Positions 34,968-43,397 of a stretch of 64,000 nucleotides of DNA are shown one piece after another. Numbering within the stretch: position 1 is the first letter of the stretch; the number at the start of each line of letters is the position of its first letter. Source of the stretch: Sphingomonas sp. R647 (GTDB lineage: Bacteria; Pseudomonadota; Alphaproteobacteria; Sphingomonadales; Sphingomonadaceae); assembly GCF_020177055.1 (NCBI RefSeq), contig NZ_JAIQXT010000001.1:682001-746000 (forward strand). The letters run 5' to 3'. The notes under the pieces are model-generated. The model was not told where the DNA came from and searched no databases. It was given only the letters and a program-made list of their open reading frames with translations. The translations under genes were made by a program, and so were the position numbers.

Positions 34968-35938
34968 TGCGCGCCGCAATCCTCGCCGCCGCACTGGCGT
35001 TGACCCAGACGACGCCGGTACCGGGATCGAACCCGATCATCCGCGACAAGTTCACCGCCGACCCCGCGCCTTTGGTCGTCGGCGACCGTCTGTACCTCTA
35101 TGTCGGGCATGATCAGGCGCGCGGCGACGAGATGTTCAACATGCGCGAATGGCTGGTCTATTCGACCACCGATATGCGCAACTGGACTGATCATGGTCCG
35201 ATCATGAACGTCGCGGACTTCAAATGGGCGAAGAAGGACGCCTGGGCGGCTCAGGCGATTCAGAAGAACGGCAAATTCTGGTTCTATGCTGCGGTCGAGC
35301 ATGACGACAGCAATCCGGGCAAGGCGATTGCGGTCGCGGTGTCTGACAAAGCGACCGGGCCATTCGTCGATGCCAAGGGGTCGGCGCTGATCACCAACAG
35401 CATGACGCCGAAGGGCACGCATAGCTGGGAGGATATCGACCCCACGGTGTTCACCGACGATGACGGGACGACGTGGATCGCCTGGGGCAATCGTCAGGCG
35501 TACATCGCCAAGCTCAAGCCCAACATGATCGAGATCGACGGCGCGATCACCGAGATTACGCCGCCGCATTTCGAGGAAGGTCCGTGGCTGCACAAGCGCG
35601 GCAACCTCTATTACCTCACCTACGCCTCGCTGGACCGCAAGACGCATACCGACGAGCGTGTCTCCTACTCCACCGCTCCGTCGATCACGGGGCCGTGGAC
35701 GTATCGCGGTGAACTGACGGGCTCTGGCAAGAACAGCTTCACGATCCATCCCGGCATCGCGCAGTTCAAGGGCAGCTGGTACCTGTTCCTGCACAATGCA
35801 GCGCTCACCATCGGCGAACAGCAAGGCGCGCTCGGCCGCCGCGCGGTGACGGTCGAGCATCTGCACTACGACGCCAACGGCCTGATGCTGCCCGTCACCC
35901 AGACCGATGCGGGCGTGACTGCCCCGCCGACCCAGTAG
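34964..35938 (+). CDS. GH43 glycosidase (arabinosidase/arabinanase-like), exported
   Basis: A 324-aa single-domain five-bladed propeller enzyme of family GH43, with a short signal peptide (AAILAAALALTQ). Catalytic residues by motif are Asp33 (TADPAPL), the pKa-modulating Asp159 (DIDPTVF) and acid Glu204 or Glu205 (HFEEGPW). It probably cleaves arabinose or xylose from hemicellulose side chains or arabinan, together with GH51. The start overlaps the permease stop (ATGA), implying translational coupling. The esterase gene follows after 10 bp. Confidence 0.88.
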   Translation: MMRAAILAAALALTQTTPVPGSNPIIRDKFTADPAPLVVGDRLYLYVGHDQARGDEMFNMREWLVYSTTDMRNWTDHGPIMNVADFKWAKKDAWAAQAIQKNGKFWFYAAVEHDDSNPGKAIAVAVSDKATGPFVDAKGSALITNSMTPKGTHSWEDIDPTVFTDDDGTTWIAWGNRQAYIAKLKPNMIEIDGAITEITPPHFEEGPWLHKRGNLYYLTYASLDRKTHTDERVSYSTAPSITGPWTYRGELTGSGKNSFTIHPGIAQFKGSWYLFLHNAALTIGEQQGALGRRAVTVEHLHYDANGLMLPVTQTDAGVTAPPTQ

Positions 35939-35948
35939 GAGAACCGCC

Positions 35949-36872
35949 ATGCTGTTCCGCGCGTCCGCACTTGCCGTTGCCACGCTCCTTGCCGCCGCGC
36001 TGCCCGCACAGGCGCAGAGCGACCGCATGACCCCGATCGCGATCCCCGCCCAGCCAGGCGCAATCCCGCTCGACACCGGCGCACTCCCCGGCGGCACCAA
36101 TCCCGAAAGCTGGCACAGCCAATATGGCAGCGTGTTCGCGCGCAATGTGACACAGGCGACGCTGACGCCCTTCCTGCCCGACCCGGCCAAGGCGACCGGC
36201 TCCGCCGTGATCGTCGCGCCCGGCGGCGGCTTCCGCACGCTGTCGATGGAGAATGAAGGCTGGGCCGTGGCGCGGGCGCTGGCCGATCGTGGCGTCGCCG
36301 CGTTTGTGCTCAAATACCGGCTCAACCAGACCCCCGCCGACATGGCCGGGTTCGAGGCATCAATGCGCCAGATGTTCTCCGGCGCCGCACGCCCCGCCCG
36401 CCCCTCCCCCGACGCGCAGCTGGCTGGGCTAACGCCACAGATCGCCGACGCGCGCGCCGCCTTCGCGCTGGTGCGCAAGCGTGCCGGGGAGTGGAAGGTC
36501 GATCCCGACCGGATCGGCATGGTCGGCTTTTCCGCCGGCGCGATGCTGACGATGGCCACGACCGTCGCGGGCGTGGATGCGAAGCCCGCCTTCATCGGCA
36601 ACATCTACGGCCCGCTCTCGACGATGACGATACCCGCCGACGCGCCGCCTTTGTTCGTCGCGCTGGCGGCGGACGATCCGCTGTTCGGCAACATCGACTA
36701 TGGCCTGATCAACGCGTGGCGCACCGCCAAACGGCCGGTGGAGTTCCACCTCTACGAACAGGGCGGCCATGGCTTCGGCATGTATCCGAAGGAGACGACC
36801 AGCACCGGCTGGTTCGACGCCTTCGCCCGCTGGATGGCAATGCACGGCTATCTCAAGCGCAGCGGTAGCTAG
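35949..36872 (+). CDS. Exported alpha/beta hydrolase (acetylxylan/feruloyl esterase-like)
   Basis: A 307-aa secreted hydrolase of the bacterial lipase/esterase type seen in polysaccharide loci. The signal peptide ends AQAQ, the oxyanion loop is APGGGFRTLSMENEG, the nucleophile elbow GFSAGAM lies near residue 195, and HGFG near the end holds the catalytic His. Located directly after GH43 and the pentose permease, it most likely removes acetyl or feruloyl groups from arabinoxylan or pectin side chains before the glycosidases act. If it releases ferulate, it would feed the route encoded at 4.9-10 kb; that link is inference. Confidence 0.8.
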   Translation: MLFRASALAVATLLAAALPAQAQSDRMTPIAIPAQPGAIPLDTGALPGGTNPESWHSQYGSVFARNVTQATLTPFLPDPAKATGSAVIVAPGGGFRTLSMENEGWAVARALADRGVAAFVLKYRLNQTPADMAGFEASMRQMFSGAARPARPSPDAQLAGLTPQIADARAAFALVRKRAGEWKVDPDRIGMVGFSAGAMLTMATTVAGVDAKPAFIGNIYGPLSTMTIPADAPPLFVALAADDPLFGNIDYGLINAWRTAKRPVEFHLYEQGGHGFGMYPKETTSTGWFDAFARWMAMHGYLKRSGS

Positions 36873-36882
36873 GCCTTTTGCC

Positions 36883-37027
36883 CCCCTCCCTGAAAGGGAG
36901 GGGTTGGGGGTGGGTGCGCGCGTCTGCGCGCTGCAAAGACTGGACGCCAAGTTTCAAAGCGGAGGTCGAGGCATCGAGCCTCGCCCGCCGCTAAACCCAC
37001 CCCTAGCCCCTCCCTTTCAGGGAGGGG
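36883..37027. repeat. Palindromic intergenic repeat, CCCCTCCC family, copy A
   Basis: Terminal stems CCCCTCCCTGAAAGGGAGGGG (36883-36903) and its counterpart 37007-37027 bound an interior with GGGTGGGTGCGCGCGTCTGCGCG and GAGGCATCGAGCC. The interior matches, in reverse orientation, that of the element at 60648-60798. It sits between convergent genes. Confidence 0.75.
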
Positions 37028-37046
37028 AATTGAGTGTCTGTATAGC

Positions 37047-39566
37047 TTACAGCCTCCGCAGCGCCTGCGACGGCCGCACCGAGAGCACCGGCAACGATCC
37101 GAGCAACCCGATGCCGAGCGTCAGCAGCGCGCCGAGGCCCAGCGTCGCCGCGACGATGGTCCAGTCTGGTGCCCAGCCAAACTCGAACACGCCGGTGATG
37201 ACGTACCACGCCGCCAGTCCACCCAGCCCGAGCGCCAACAGCGCGAGGGTCAGCGCAAGCAGTGCATATTCCAGCGCCTGCGCCGCAAGGATTTGCCGCC
37301 GTGTCGCACCCAGCGTCTTGAGGATCACGCTGTCATAGCTGCGCGCCTGTCGCGACGCGGCGATGGCACCGACCAGCACCGCGATGCCGGCCAGGATCGT
37401 CACCGACGCCGACAACAAAATCGCGGTCGCCATCTGGTCGAGGATCGTGCGCACCTGTCCCACCACTTCGCTCACCGCGATGATCGAGGCTGATGGGAAG
37501 GCGCCGAGCAACGCGCGCGACACCTTGCCCTCGTTCTTCGGCTCCATATCGATCGTCGCGGTCAGGCTGTGCGGCGCGGCCGCGAGCGTGTTGGGCGAGA
37601 AGACGAGGATATAGTTGAACCCCATCGTGTCCCAATTGACCTGCCGCAGCGACGCGATCCGCGCCTCGATCTCGCGCCCGAGGATGCTGACGGTCATCAT
37701 GTCGCCGACGCCGAGGTTGAGTAAAGTCGCCGCCTCGCGGTCGAGCGACACCAAAGGCGGTCCGGCATAGTCCTTGGCCCACCATTGCCCGGCGACCAGT
37801 TCGCTGCCCTGCGGCAACACGTCGGAATAGGTCACGCCGCGCTCGCCGCGCAGGAACCATGCGCCTTCGGGCAGGGTCTTGAGGTCGGCGACGCGGGTCT
37901 TGCCGTAAGCGGTGATCGTGCCGCGCAGCACGGGGACGATGTTGAGCTTGGCCTCAGGCGCCTCGCGCTTCACCAGCGTGGAAAAGGCGTCGCGAGATTC
38001 GGACGGGATATCGAGCACGAACTGGCTCGGCGCACGCTGGGGAACCGCGCGCTCGATCTCGGCATCGAGACTGGTCTGGATCGCGGCGAGGGTCACGAAC
38101 AGCGTCAGCGCGAGCCCGAGCGCGATCACCAGCGCGACGGTCTGTGCGCCGGGCCGGTGCAAGTTTGCGAGCGCCAGCCGCAGCAACGGGCGGCGCGGAC
38201 GCGGGAGCTTTGCCGACACGCGACGGATCAGCACGCCGATGCCGAGCAGGATCAGCAGGACCAGCGCCACCGCGCCCAGCACCGCGGCGGCAAAGATCGG
38301 CTCGCGCGCCGTGACCAGTGCCAGCGTCACCACCAGCGCGCCGGCCAGCGCGACCAGCAACGTACTGCGGCGATCAATGCGCGTCCCCTCCTCCACGCCG
38401 CTACGCAGCTGCGCGGCGGCGGGATGGGTGCGCGCGCGCGCCAGCGGCGGCATCGCGAAGGCAAAGGCGATCAGCACGCCATAGGCCGCGCTGGTCGCCA
38501 GCGGCAGCGGATGGATGCCGAAACCCGGCGCGACGGGCAGCAAGTCGCCCGCCAGCGCAACGAATGCGATCGGCAGCACCGCGCCGACCACCAGCCCGGC
38601 CAGCACTGCGATCAGCGCGGCCGCGCCGATCTGAAGCAGATAGATGCGGCTGATGTCCGCCGAGGTCGCGCCAAGGATCTTGAACGTCGCGATCCCCCCG
38701 CGCTTCTGCCCGAGATAGGAGGCGACGCCGTTGCTCACCCCGATCCCGGCGATCACCAATGCGGCAAGGCCGATCAACGCGAGAAACTGGCCCATCCGCT
38801 CGAAGAAGCGCACCGCGCCGGGGGCCGCGCGGTCGCGGTCCTTGTATTCGAAGCCTGCGGTCGGGAACCGCTCCTTGAGCTGATCGACCGCCTCGCTCGG
38901 CACGACACCGGGGTTCAGGCGGATGCGGTATTTGGTTTCATACAGCGCACCCGGCTGGAGCAGCCCGGTGCGCTTCAATCCGTCGAGCGACACGATCGCC
39001 ACCGGGCCGAGCGTGAACCCCTCCCCCACCCGATCGGGCTCGTCGGCGATGAGGCCGGCAACGCGAAACTCCGCATCGCCATAACGTACGCGGTCGCCGG
39101 TCTTGAGCAACAGCCGTTCGGATAGCGAGCGCCCGATCAGCACCGAGTCCGGCGCAAGCGGCGCGTAGCGACCCTGCTCCAGCGTCAGGCTGCCATAGAG
39201 CGGATAGCGGGTATCGATGCCCTTGAGTTCGGTCAGCACCGCATCGGGCGCGCCGGTAGTCGGCGTCGCGCGCCGCGCCATTGCGCGGGTGCGGATCGTG
39301 TCGCTGACGGTCCCCAGACCGGTGAACGCCGCGCGCTCCTGCGCCGATGCCTGGCGCTGGGTCATCGCGACCTCGACATCGCCGCCGAGCAGCACTTGGC
39401 CCCGCGCGGAAATTTCGCCGGTGATCGACGCGGTCAGGCTGCCGATCGTCGCCAGCGTCGCGACGCCAAGGAACAGACAGACGAGCAACAACCGCAGCCC
39501 GCGAAACCCGGCATGCAGGTCACGCCGCGCGATGCTCCACGCCGCGCGCCAGCCAAGCGCCCTCAC
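37047..39566 (-). CDS. ABC transporter permease, FtsX-like (YbbP type)
   Basis: An 839-aa inner-membrane protein with one N-terminal membrane anchor (about 25-48), a large periplasmic domain, then two FtsX-type cores: three segments around residues 255-385, further segments at about 400-490, another extracytoplasmic region and three C-terminal segments ending VLSVRPSQALRRL. This is the YbbP layout. It works with the ATPase encoded upstream, whose stop it overlaps by 4 bp (GTG start at 39566). The pair is commonly next to a TesA-type lipase, as here. A role in lipid or lipoprotein extraction has been proposed for the family. Confidence 0.87.
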   Translation of the reverse strand: MRALGWRAAWSIARRDLHAGFRGLRLLLVCLFLGVATLATIGSLTASITGEISARGQVLLGGDVEVAMTQRQASAQERAAFTGLGTVSDTIRTRAMARRATPTTGAPDAVLTELKGIDTRYPLYGSLTLEQGRYAPLAPDSVLIGRSLSERLLLKTGDRVRYGDAEFRVAGLIADEPDRVGEGFTLGPVAIVSLDGLKRTGLLQPGALYETKYRIRLNPGVVPSEAVDQLKERFPTAGFEYKDRDRAAPGAVRFFERMGQFLALIGLAALVIAGIGVSNGVASYLGQKRGGIATFKILGATSADISRIYLLQIGAAALIAVLAGLVVGAVLPIAFVALAGDLLPVAPGFGIHPLPLATSAAYGVLIAFAFAMPPLARARTHPAAAQLRSGVEEGTRIDRRSTLLVALAGALVVTLALVTAREPIFAAAVLGAVALVLLILLGIGVLIRRVSAKLPRPRRPLLRLALANLHRPGAQTVALVIALGLALTLFVTLAAIQTSLDAEIERAVPQRAPSQFVLDIPSESRDAFSTLVKREAPEAKLNIVPVLRGTITAYGKTRVADLKTLPEGAWFLRGERGVTYSDVLPQGSELVAGQWWAKDYAGPPLVSLDREAATLLNLGVGDMMTVSILGREIEARIASLRQVNWDTMGFNYILVFSPNTLAAAPHSLTATIDMEPKNEGKVSRALLGAFPSASIIAVSEVVGQVRTILDQMATAILLSASVTILAGIAVLVGAIAASRQARSYDSVILKTLGATRRQILAAQALEYALLALTLALLALGLGGLAAWYVITGVFEFGWAPDWTIVAATLGLGALLTLGIGLLGSLPVLSVRPSQALRRL

Positions 39567-40261
39567 GCGGCGCTGTCCGCGACGATCACGCCATCGCGCA
39601 TCGTCAGCACGCGGTCACAGCGGCTGGCGAGCGCGGGGTCATGGGTGATGATCAGCAGGGTCGCCCCCGCCGCGCGCTGGCGTTCGAACAACAGGTCGAT
39701 GATCACGCCGCTGGTCGTGCCGTCGAGATTGCCGGTGGGTTCGTCGGCAAAGATGATCTCGGGGCGCCCGGCCACCGCGCGGGCGATGGCGACGCGCTGC
39801 TGCTCGCCGCCCGACAACTGCACCGGGTAATGGGTCAGGCGATGGCCGAGGCCGACCGCCTCCAGCTCCGCCCCGGCACGCGCAAAGGCGTCGTCCGCAC
39901 CGGCCAGCTCCAGCGGCACCGCGACATTCTCCAGCGCGGTCATCGTCGGGAGCAGGTGAAACGCCTGCAACACGATGCCAACCCGCCCGCGCCGCGCACG
40001 GGCAAGGCCGTCCTCGTCCAGCGTGTCATAGGCAATGCCAGCAACGCTTACGGTGCCACCGCTCGCCTGCTCCAGCCCCGACAGGATCGCCATTAGCGAC
40101 GACTTGCCCGACCCCGACGGGCCGAGGATCGCGACGCTGGCACCGCGCGCGATATCGAGGTCGATTCCCTTCAGGATCGTGGTCGGCGCTTCGCGCGTTC
40201 CAAGCGTCAGGGTGACATTGCGCGCGCGGATTGCGATATCCGCCACCGGTTCGATCGACAT
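39563..40261 (-). CDS. ABC transporter ATP-binding protein (YbbA/LolD type)
   Basis: A 233-aa ATPase with Walker A GPSGSGKSS, signature LSGGEQQRVAIARA, Walker B IIFADEPTG and the H-loop in IITHDPAL. It powers the FtsX-like permease encoded immediately downstream. The start at 40261 (MSIEPVAD) is chosen over an upstream in-frame start at 40300, which would overlap the divergent lipase gene more deeply and adds an unconserved extension. It is divergent from the TesA-type gene, with only 17 bp between starts, so their promoters must overlap each other's coding regions. Confidence 0.88.
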   Translation of the reverse strand: MSIEPVADIAIRARNVTLTLGTREAPTTILKGIDLDIARGASVAILGPSGSGKSSLMAILSGLEQASGGTVSVAGIAYDTLDEDGLARARRGRVGIVLQAFHLLPTMTALENVAVPLELAGADDAFARAGAELEAVGLGHRLTHYPVQLSGGEQQRVAIARAVAGRPEIIFADEPTGNLDGTTSGVIIDLLFERQRAAGATLLIITHDPALASRCDRVLTMRDGVIVADSAA

Positions 40262-40278
40262 GTGTGGAGAAGACGTCC

Positions 40279-40989
40279 TTGACCAATAAGCTAGCCTCAT
40301 ATGCGGGCGCGGTGCTGCTCCTCCAAGGGCTGAGCGCCTGTTCGGGCGAAAATGATGCGGCGAACCAGTCGCTGGCCACCCCGCCGACCCCGGCTGCGGT
40401 CGCGAGGGCCGGCGCGGAGAAAGCCGACACGCGCCTCGTCGTGGCCTTCGGGGACAGCCTCTATGCGGGCTATGGGGTGTTGCCGCAGGAGAGTTTTCCG
40501 GCGCAGCTCGAAAAGGCGCTTGCCGCCCGCGGGATCGCCGCGAGCGTGCGCAACGCCGGGGTTTCGGGCGACACCAGCTCGGCGGGACTGCGTCGGCTGG
40601 GCTTCACGCTCGACGGGCTTGATCGCAAGCCGGACCTTGTGATGGTGAACCTCGGCGGCAACGACATGCTGCGCGGGATCGACCCGGCCGAGACGCGCGC
40701 GAACCTGACCGCGATCTGCGAAGAGCTGAAAAAGCGCGGCATCCCGATCATGCTGACCGGCATGATCGCCGCGCCGAACATGGGCCGCGATTATGCCGAT
40801 GCGTTCAACGCGATCTATGGCGATCTGGCGAAGCGCTATGATGCGGTGCTGTATCCGTTCTTCCTCGATCAGGTGGTGACCGATCAGACGCTGATGCTGC
40901 CGGACCGCATCCACCCCAATCCGCAGGGCCTGACCAAGATTGTCGGACGGGTCACCCCGCTGGTGGCAGAGGCGCTGAAGCAGGACTGA
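40279..40989 (+). CDS. tesA: SGNH lipase/acyl-CoA thioesterase I-like lipoprotein
   Basis: A 236-aa SGNH hydrolase of the TesA/arylesterase group. Block I is FGDSLYAGYG with the nucleophile Ser, block III is LGGNDMLRG, and block V is DRIHPNPQG with Asp and His. TTG 40279 is proposed as start: GGAGAAG lies 6 bp upstream and the product then begins with a lipoprotein signal with lipobox LSAC, so the enzyme is probably membrane-anchored in the periplasm rather than soluble as in E. coli. It is divergent from the YbbA/YbbP-type pair, the usual arrangement in proteobacteria. Confidence 0.82.
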   Translation: MTNKLASYAGAVLLLQGLSACSGENDAANQSLATPPTPAAVARAGAEKADTRLVVAFGDSLYAGYGVLPQESFPAQLEKALAARGIAASVRNAGVSGDTSSAGLRRLGFTLDGLDRKPDLVMVNLGGNDMLRGIDPAETRANLTAICEELKKRGIPIMLTGMIAAPNMGRDYADAFNAIYGDLAKRYDAVLYPFFLDQVVTDQTLMLPDRIHPNPQGLTKIVGRVTPLVAEALKQD

Positions 40990-41043
40990 CCTTCCAAACT
41001 GCGTTTTGGGTTGCCATGCGCGAGACCCCCGCTTATCACGACA

Positions 41044-41055
41044 GCAATCGATTGC
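41044..41055. promoter_or_regulatory. GCAATCGATTGC operator, site 1 (ceramidase-like gene)
   Basis: Perfect 12-bp palindrome about 100 bp upstream of the ceramidase-like start. It is one of seven such sites between 41 and 53.1 kb. The probable ligand protein is the LacI regulator at 50607-51611. Confidence 0.65.
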
Positions 41056-41083
41056 ATAAAGCGGTCGTTGGGCGGGGAGAGGA

Positions 41084-41161
41084 ATGCTGAACATGCGTGT
41101 GCATGCCGATCTGCCGCCGTCTGTCCTCGGCTCCAACGGGATGTCTTGCCATGAAGATTGA
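41084..41161 (+). CDS. Possible 25-codon leader ORF overlapping the ceramidase-like start
   Basis: ATG 41084 has a strong ribosome site (GGGGAGAGG at 41074-41082 region), while the larger gene's ATG at 41151 has only a weak one. The small frame encodes MLNMRVHADLPPSV...SCHED and stops at 41159-41161, 8 bp inside the larger gene. Translational coupling is a plausible reason; the peptide itself resembles nothing known. It may instead be an accident or the sign of a different true start. Confidence 0.3.
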   Translation: MLNMRVHADLPPSVLGSNGMSCHED

Positions 41162-42494
41162 GCTTCGCGCGGCCTGTGCCGCCACCCTGTTCTGCGTCGC
41201 CCTGCCCGCTTCGGCCCAGGCGCTCAAAGTGGGCGCGGCGAAGGTGGACATCACCCCCAGCGCGGCCGAAATGCCCAAGAACATGCTCGGCGTGCTAGAC
41301 CCGCTCAACGTCCGCGCGATCGTCGTCGATGACGGCAAGACGCGGGCGGCGATGGTGACGGTCGATGCCGGGGCGATCATGACCGAGACGTGGCAGAACG
41401 TGGCCACACGGGTCGAGCGCGAGCTCAAGATCCCGACCAGCCAGCTGCTGCTGACCGCCAGCCACACGCATAGCGCGCCGTGGATGCGGGGCACGGCGTA
41501 TGAGGCGCAGATTTTCGACGCGATCCGCAAGGCTGCGGCGGCGACCAAGCCGGCGCGCATGGCCTATGGCACCGGCGTTTCGTATGTGAACATCAACCGC
41601 AACCTCATCGACCCCACCAACCGCCGCTGGTGGGAGGGGCCGAATTATGAGGGCGTGTCAGACAAGACCGTCGCAGTCGTCCGGTTCGAAACGCTGGAGG
41701 GCGCGCCGATCGCGGTCTATTTCAACTATGGCGTCCACGCCGTGCTGACCGGTAATCTCGATCTGGTCAGCGCCGACCTGCCGGGCGCGGCGTCCAACTA
41801 TATCGAACAGTCGCTCGGCGGTGACGCGGTCGCGGTCTATTCCAACGGCGCGGCGGGCGACCAGAACCCGATCTATTTCAACCAGACCTATGATCTGCGC
41901 GCGATCCGCACCGCCGATTATGCCGCGCGGGGCGAGGATATCAGCAACGCGATGCCACCCGGCGGCACCGGCATGGACCGCAAGAACCCGCGCGTCGCGA
42001 TGCTGATGGAACAGCAGAAGCAGATGGTGAAATCGATGGGCCAGATGCTGGGCGAGGAAGTGCTGCATGTCAGCCGCGCCAGCCTCGAGCGGCCCGTCGC
42101 GGAGGCACGGATTCAGGGCGCGCAGACCAGCGTCACTTGTCCCGGCCGCAAGCGGCTAGACAAGGGCCGCGCGGGCTATGCCGGGACCTATGAGGATGCC
42201 GCCCCGGTCAGCATCCGCCTAAGCCTGCTCAAGATCGGCGACACGGTGATCGGCGGGGTCGATGCCGAGGTGTTCACGACCATCGCCCAGCGCTTCAAGC
42301 GCGAATCGCCGTTCAAGCACAGCATGATGACGACGATCACCAATGGCATGGCACCGTCGGGCTATATCCCGAACGACGCGGCGTTCGCCTACAACACGTT
42401 CGAGGTGGTGTCGTCGCGGCTGAAGCCCGGATGCGCCGAGAGCGCGATCGTCAACGGGCTGCTCGACCTGATCGACACGGTCGAGGCGAAGTAA
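41151..42494 (+). CDS. Neutral/alkaline ceramidase-like hydrolase, N-terminal domain only
   Basis: A 447-aa exported protein of the neutral ceramidase family (Ceramidase_alk). The signal peptide ends PASAQA, then VGAAKVDITPS, the zinc-binding ASHTHSAP segment near residue 103, FNYGVHAVL with another His near 190, and NGAAGDQNP near 240. Bacterial ceramidases of this family have about 650-700 residues with a C-terminal immunoglobulin-like domain, which is absent here. The family hydrolyses N-acyl bonds of ceramide, but short members may cut other amides or esters. An operator of the 41-53 kb regulon lies upstream. Confidence 0.8.
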   Translation: MKIELRAACAATLFCVALPASAQALKVGAAKVDITPSAAEMPKNMLGVLDPLNVRAIVVDDGKTRAAMVTVDAGAIMTETWQNVATRVERELKIPTSQLLLTASHTHSAPWMRGTAYEAQIFDAIRKAAAATKPARMAYGTGVSYVNINRNLIDPTNRRWWEGPNYEGVSDKTVAVVRFETLEGAPIAVYFNYGVHAVLTGNLDLVSADLPGAASNYIEQSLGGDAVAVYSNGAAGDQNPIYFNQTYDLRAIRTADYAARGEDISNAMPPGGTGMDRKNPRVAMLMEQQKQMVKSMGQMLGEEVLHVSRASLERPVAEARIQGAQTSVTCPGRKRLDKGRAGYAGTYEDAAPVSIRLSLLKIGDTVIGGVDAEVFTTIAQRFKRESPFKHSMMTTITNGMAPSGYIPNDAAFAYNTFEVVSSRLKPGCAESAIVNGLLDLIDTVEAK

Positions 42495-42501
42495 GCGGTC
42501 G

Positions 42502-42528
42502 GGCCGCGTCGCTCAGTGCGACGCGGCC
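42502..42528. terminator. Bidirectional hairpin between convergent genes
   Basis: GGCCGCGTCGC (42502-42512) pairs perfectly with GCGACGCGGCC (42518-42528) around a 5-nt loop. It lies just after the ceramidase-like stop and overlaps the end of the opposing kinase gene. There is no U-tract. Confidence 0.55.
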
Positions 42529-43397
42529 TGCGCCAGCGCGATCGCGCCGAGCGGCCCGGCATCGGTGCCGAGGCCCGCGGGCCGGATGATCTCACCGACC
42601 GCTTCGCTGGTGACGAAGGGCAGATAGCTCTCAAGCTGCGCGACGACAATCTCGCGCACCCAGGGCAGGATGAATGCGCGCGAGAGCGCCACGCTGCCGC
42701 CGAACAAAATCCGACGCGCAGAGGTCGTGAGCAGGATCGCGCAGCACAGCTCGGCGATATCGGCGGCAACGTGGCGCCAGATCGGGTCGGCGTCGGATGC
42801 TGTGGCTGGATCCACGCCGAAGCGCGCGGCAAGTGCAGGTCCCGACACCAGCCCCTCGATACAGTCGCCATGAAATGGACAGTTACCGGCGAAGGTGTCA
42901 CCCGCGACGCGGCGCAACCGGATATGGCCGATCTCGGGATGCATTGCGCCATGCACGGGCTGTCCGCCGATGAGCAGTCCGCCGCCCAGCCCCGTGCCGA
43001 TCGTCAGATAACACAGGCTGTCGCAGCCAATCGCCGCGCCCCAGCGATACTCCGCCAGCGCCGCGCCGTTGACGTCGGTGTCGATCGCGACGGGACAACC
43101 AAGCCCCTCGCCCAGCATCGCTGCGACCGGCGCGCCGGTCCAGCCGGGCTTGGGCGTTGCGAGGATCTGGCCGAATTTCGGATCGCGCGGGTCAAGCTGA
43201 ATCGGGCCGAAGCTGGCGATGCCGAGGCCGGCTAGCGCGCCCGCTCCCGCCCATTGGTCAAGGATCGCGCGTAGCTCGCTTAACGTCGCGATCGGCTCCC
43301 CGGTCGGGATGCTGCGCCGCTCGACGATCGCGTCGCCTTCCGCCAGCACGGCAATCGCCTTGGTCCCGCCTAGCTCAATCCCCGCATAGCGGTTCAT
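42513..43397 (-). CDS. ROK-family fructokinase
   Basis: A 294-aa sugar kinase of the ROK family. The phosphate loop is ELGGTKAIAVL, the catalytic Asp lies in VAIDTDVNGAALAE, and glycine-rich TIGTGLGGGLLIGG and the zinc-site region HPEIGHIRLRR...GNCPFHGDCIEGLVSGPAL follow. The HxDxF-type spacing of that zinc region is the fructokinase form (ScrK/GmuE-like). It should phosphorylate fructose freed by the GH68 enzyme encoded immediately upstream, whose stop overlaps this start (TGATG). Other hexoses cannot be excluded. Confidence 0.85.
   Translation of the reverse strand: MNRYAGIELGGTKAIAVLAEGDAIVERRSIPTGEPIATLSELRAILDQWAGAGALAGLGIASFGPIQLDPRDPKFGQILATPKPGWTGAPVAAMLGEGLGCPVAIDTDVNGAALAEYRWGAAIGCDSLCYLTIGTGLGGGLLIGGQPVHGAMHPEIGHIRLRRVAGDTFAGNCPFHGDCIEGLVSGPALAARFGVDPATASDADPIWRHVAADIAELCCAILLTTSARRILFGGSVALSRAFILPWVREIVVAQLESYLPFVTSEAVGEIIRPAGLGTDAGPLGAIALAQAASH

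Noticed and set aside
36883..37027. CRISPR or attachment-site reading of the palindromic repeats
   Set aside because: There are no regular direct repeats with spacers, no cas genes, no integrase and no tRNA; copies are isolated and intergenic.
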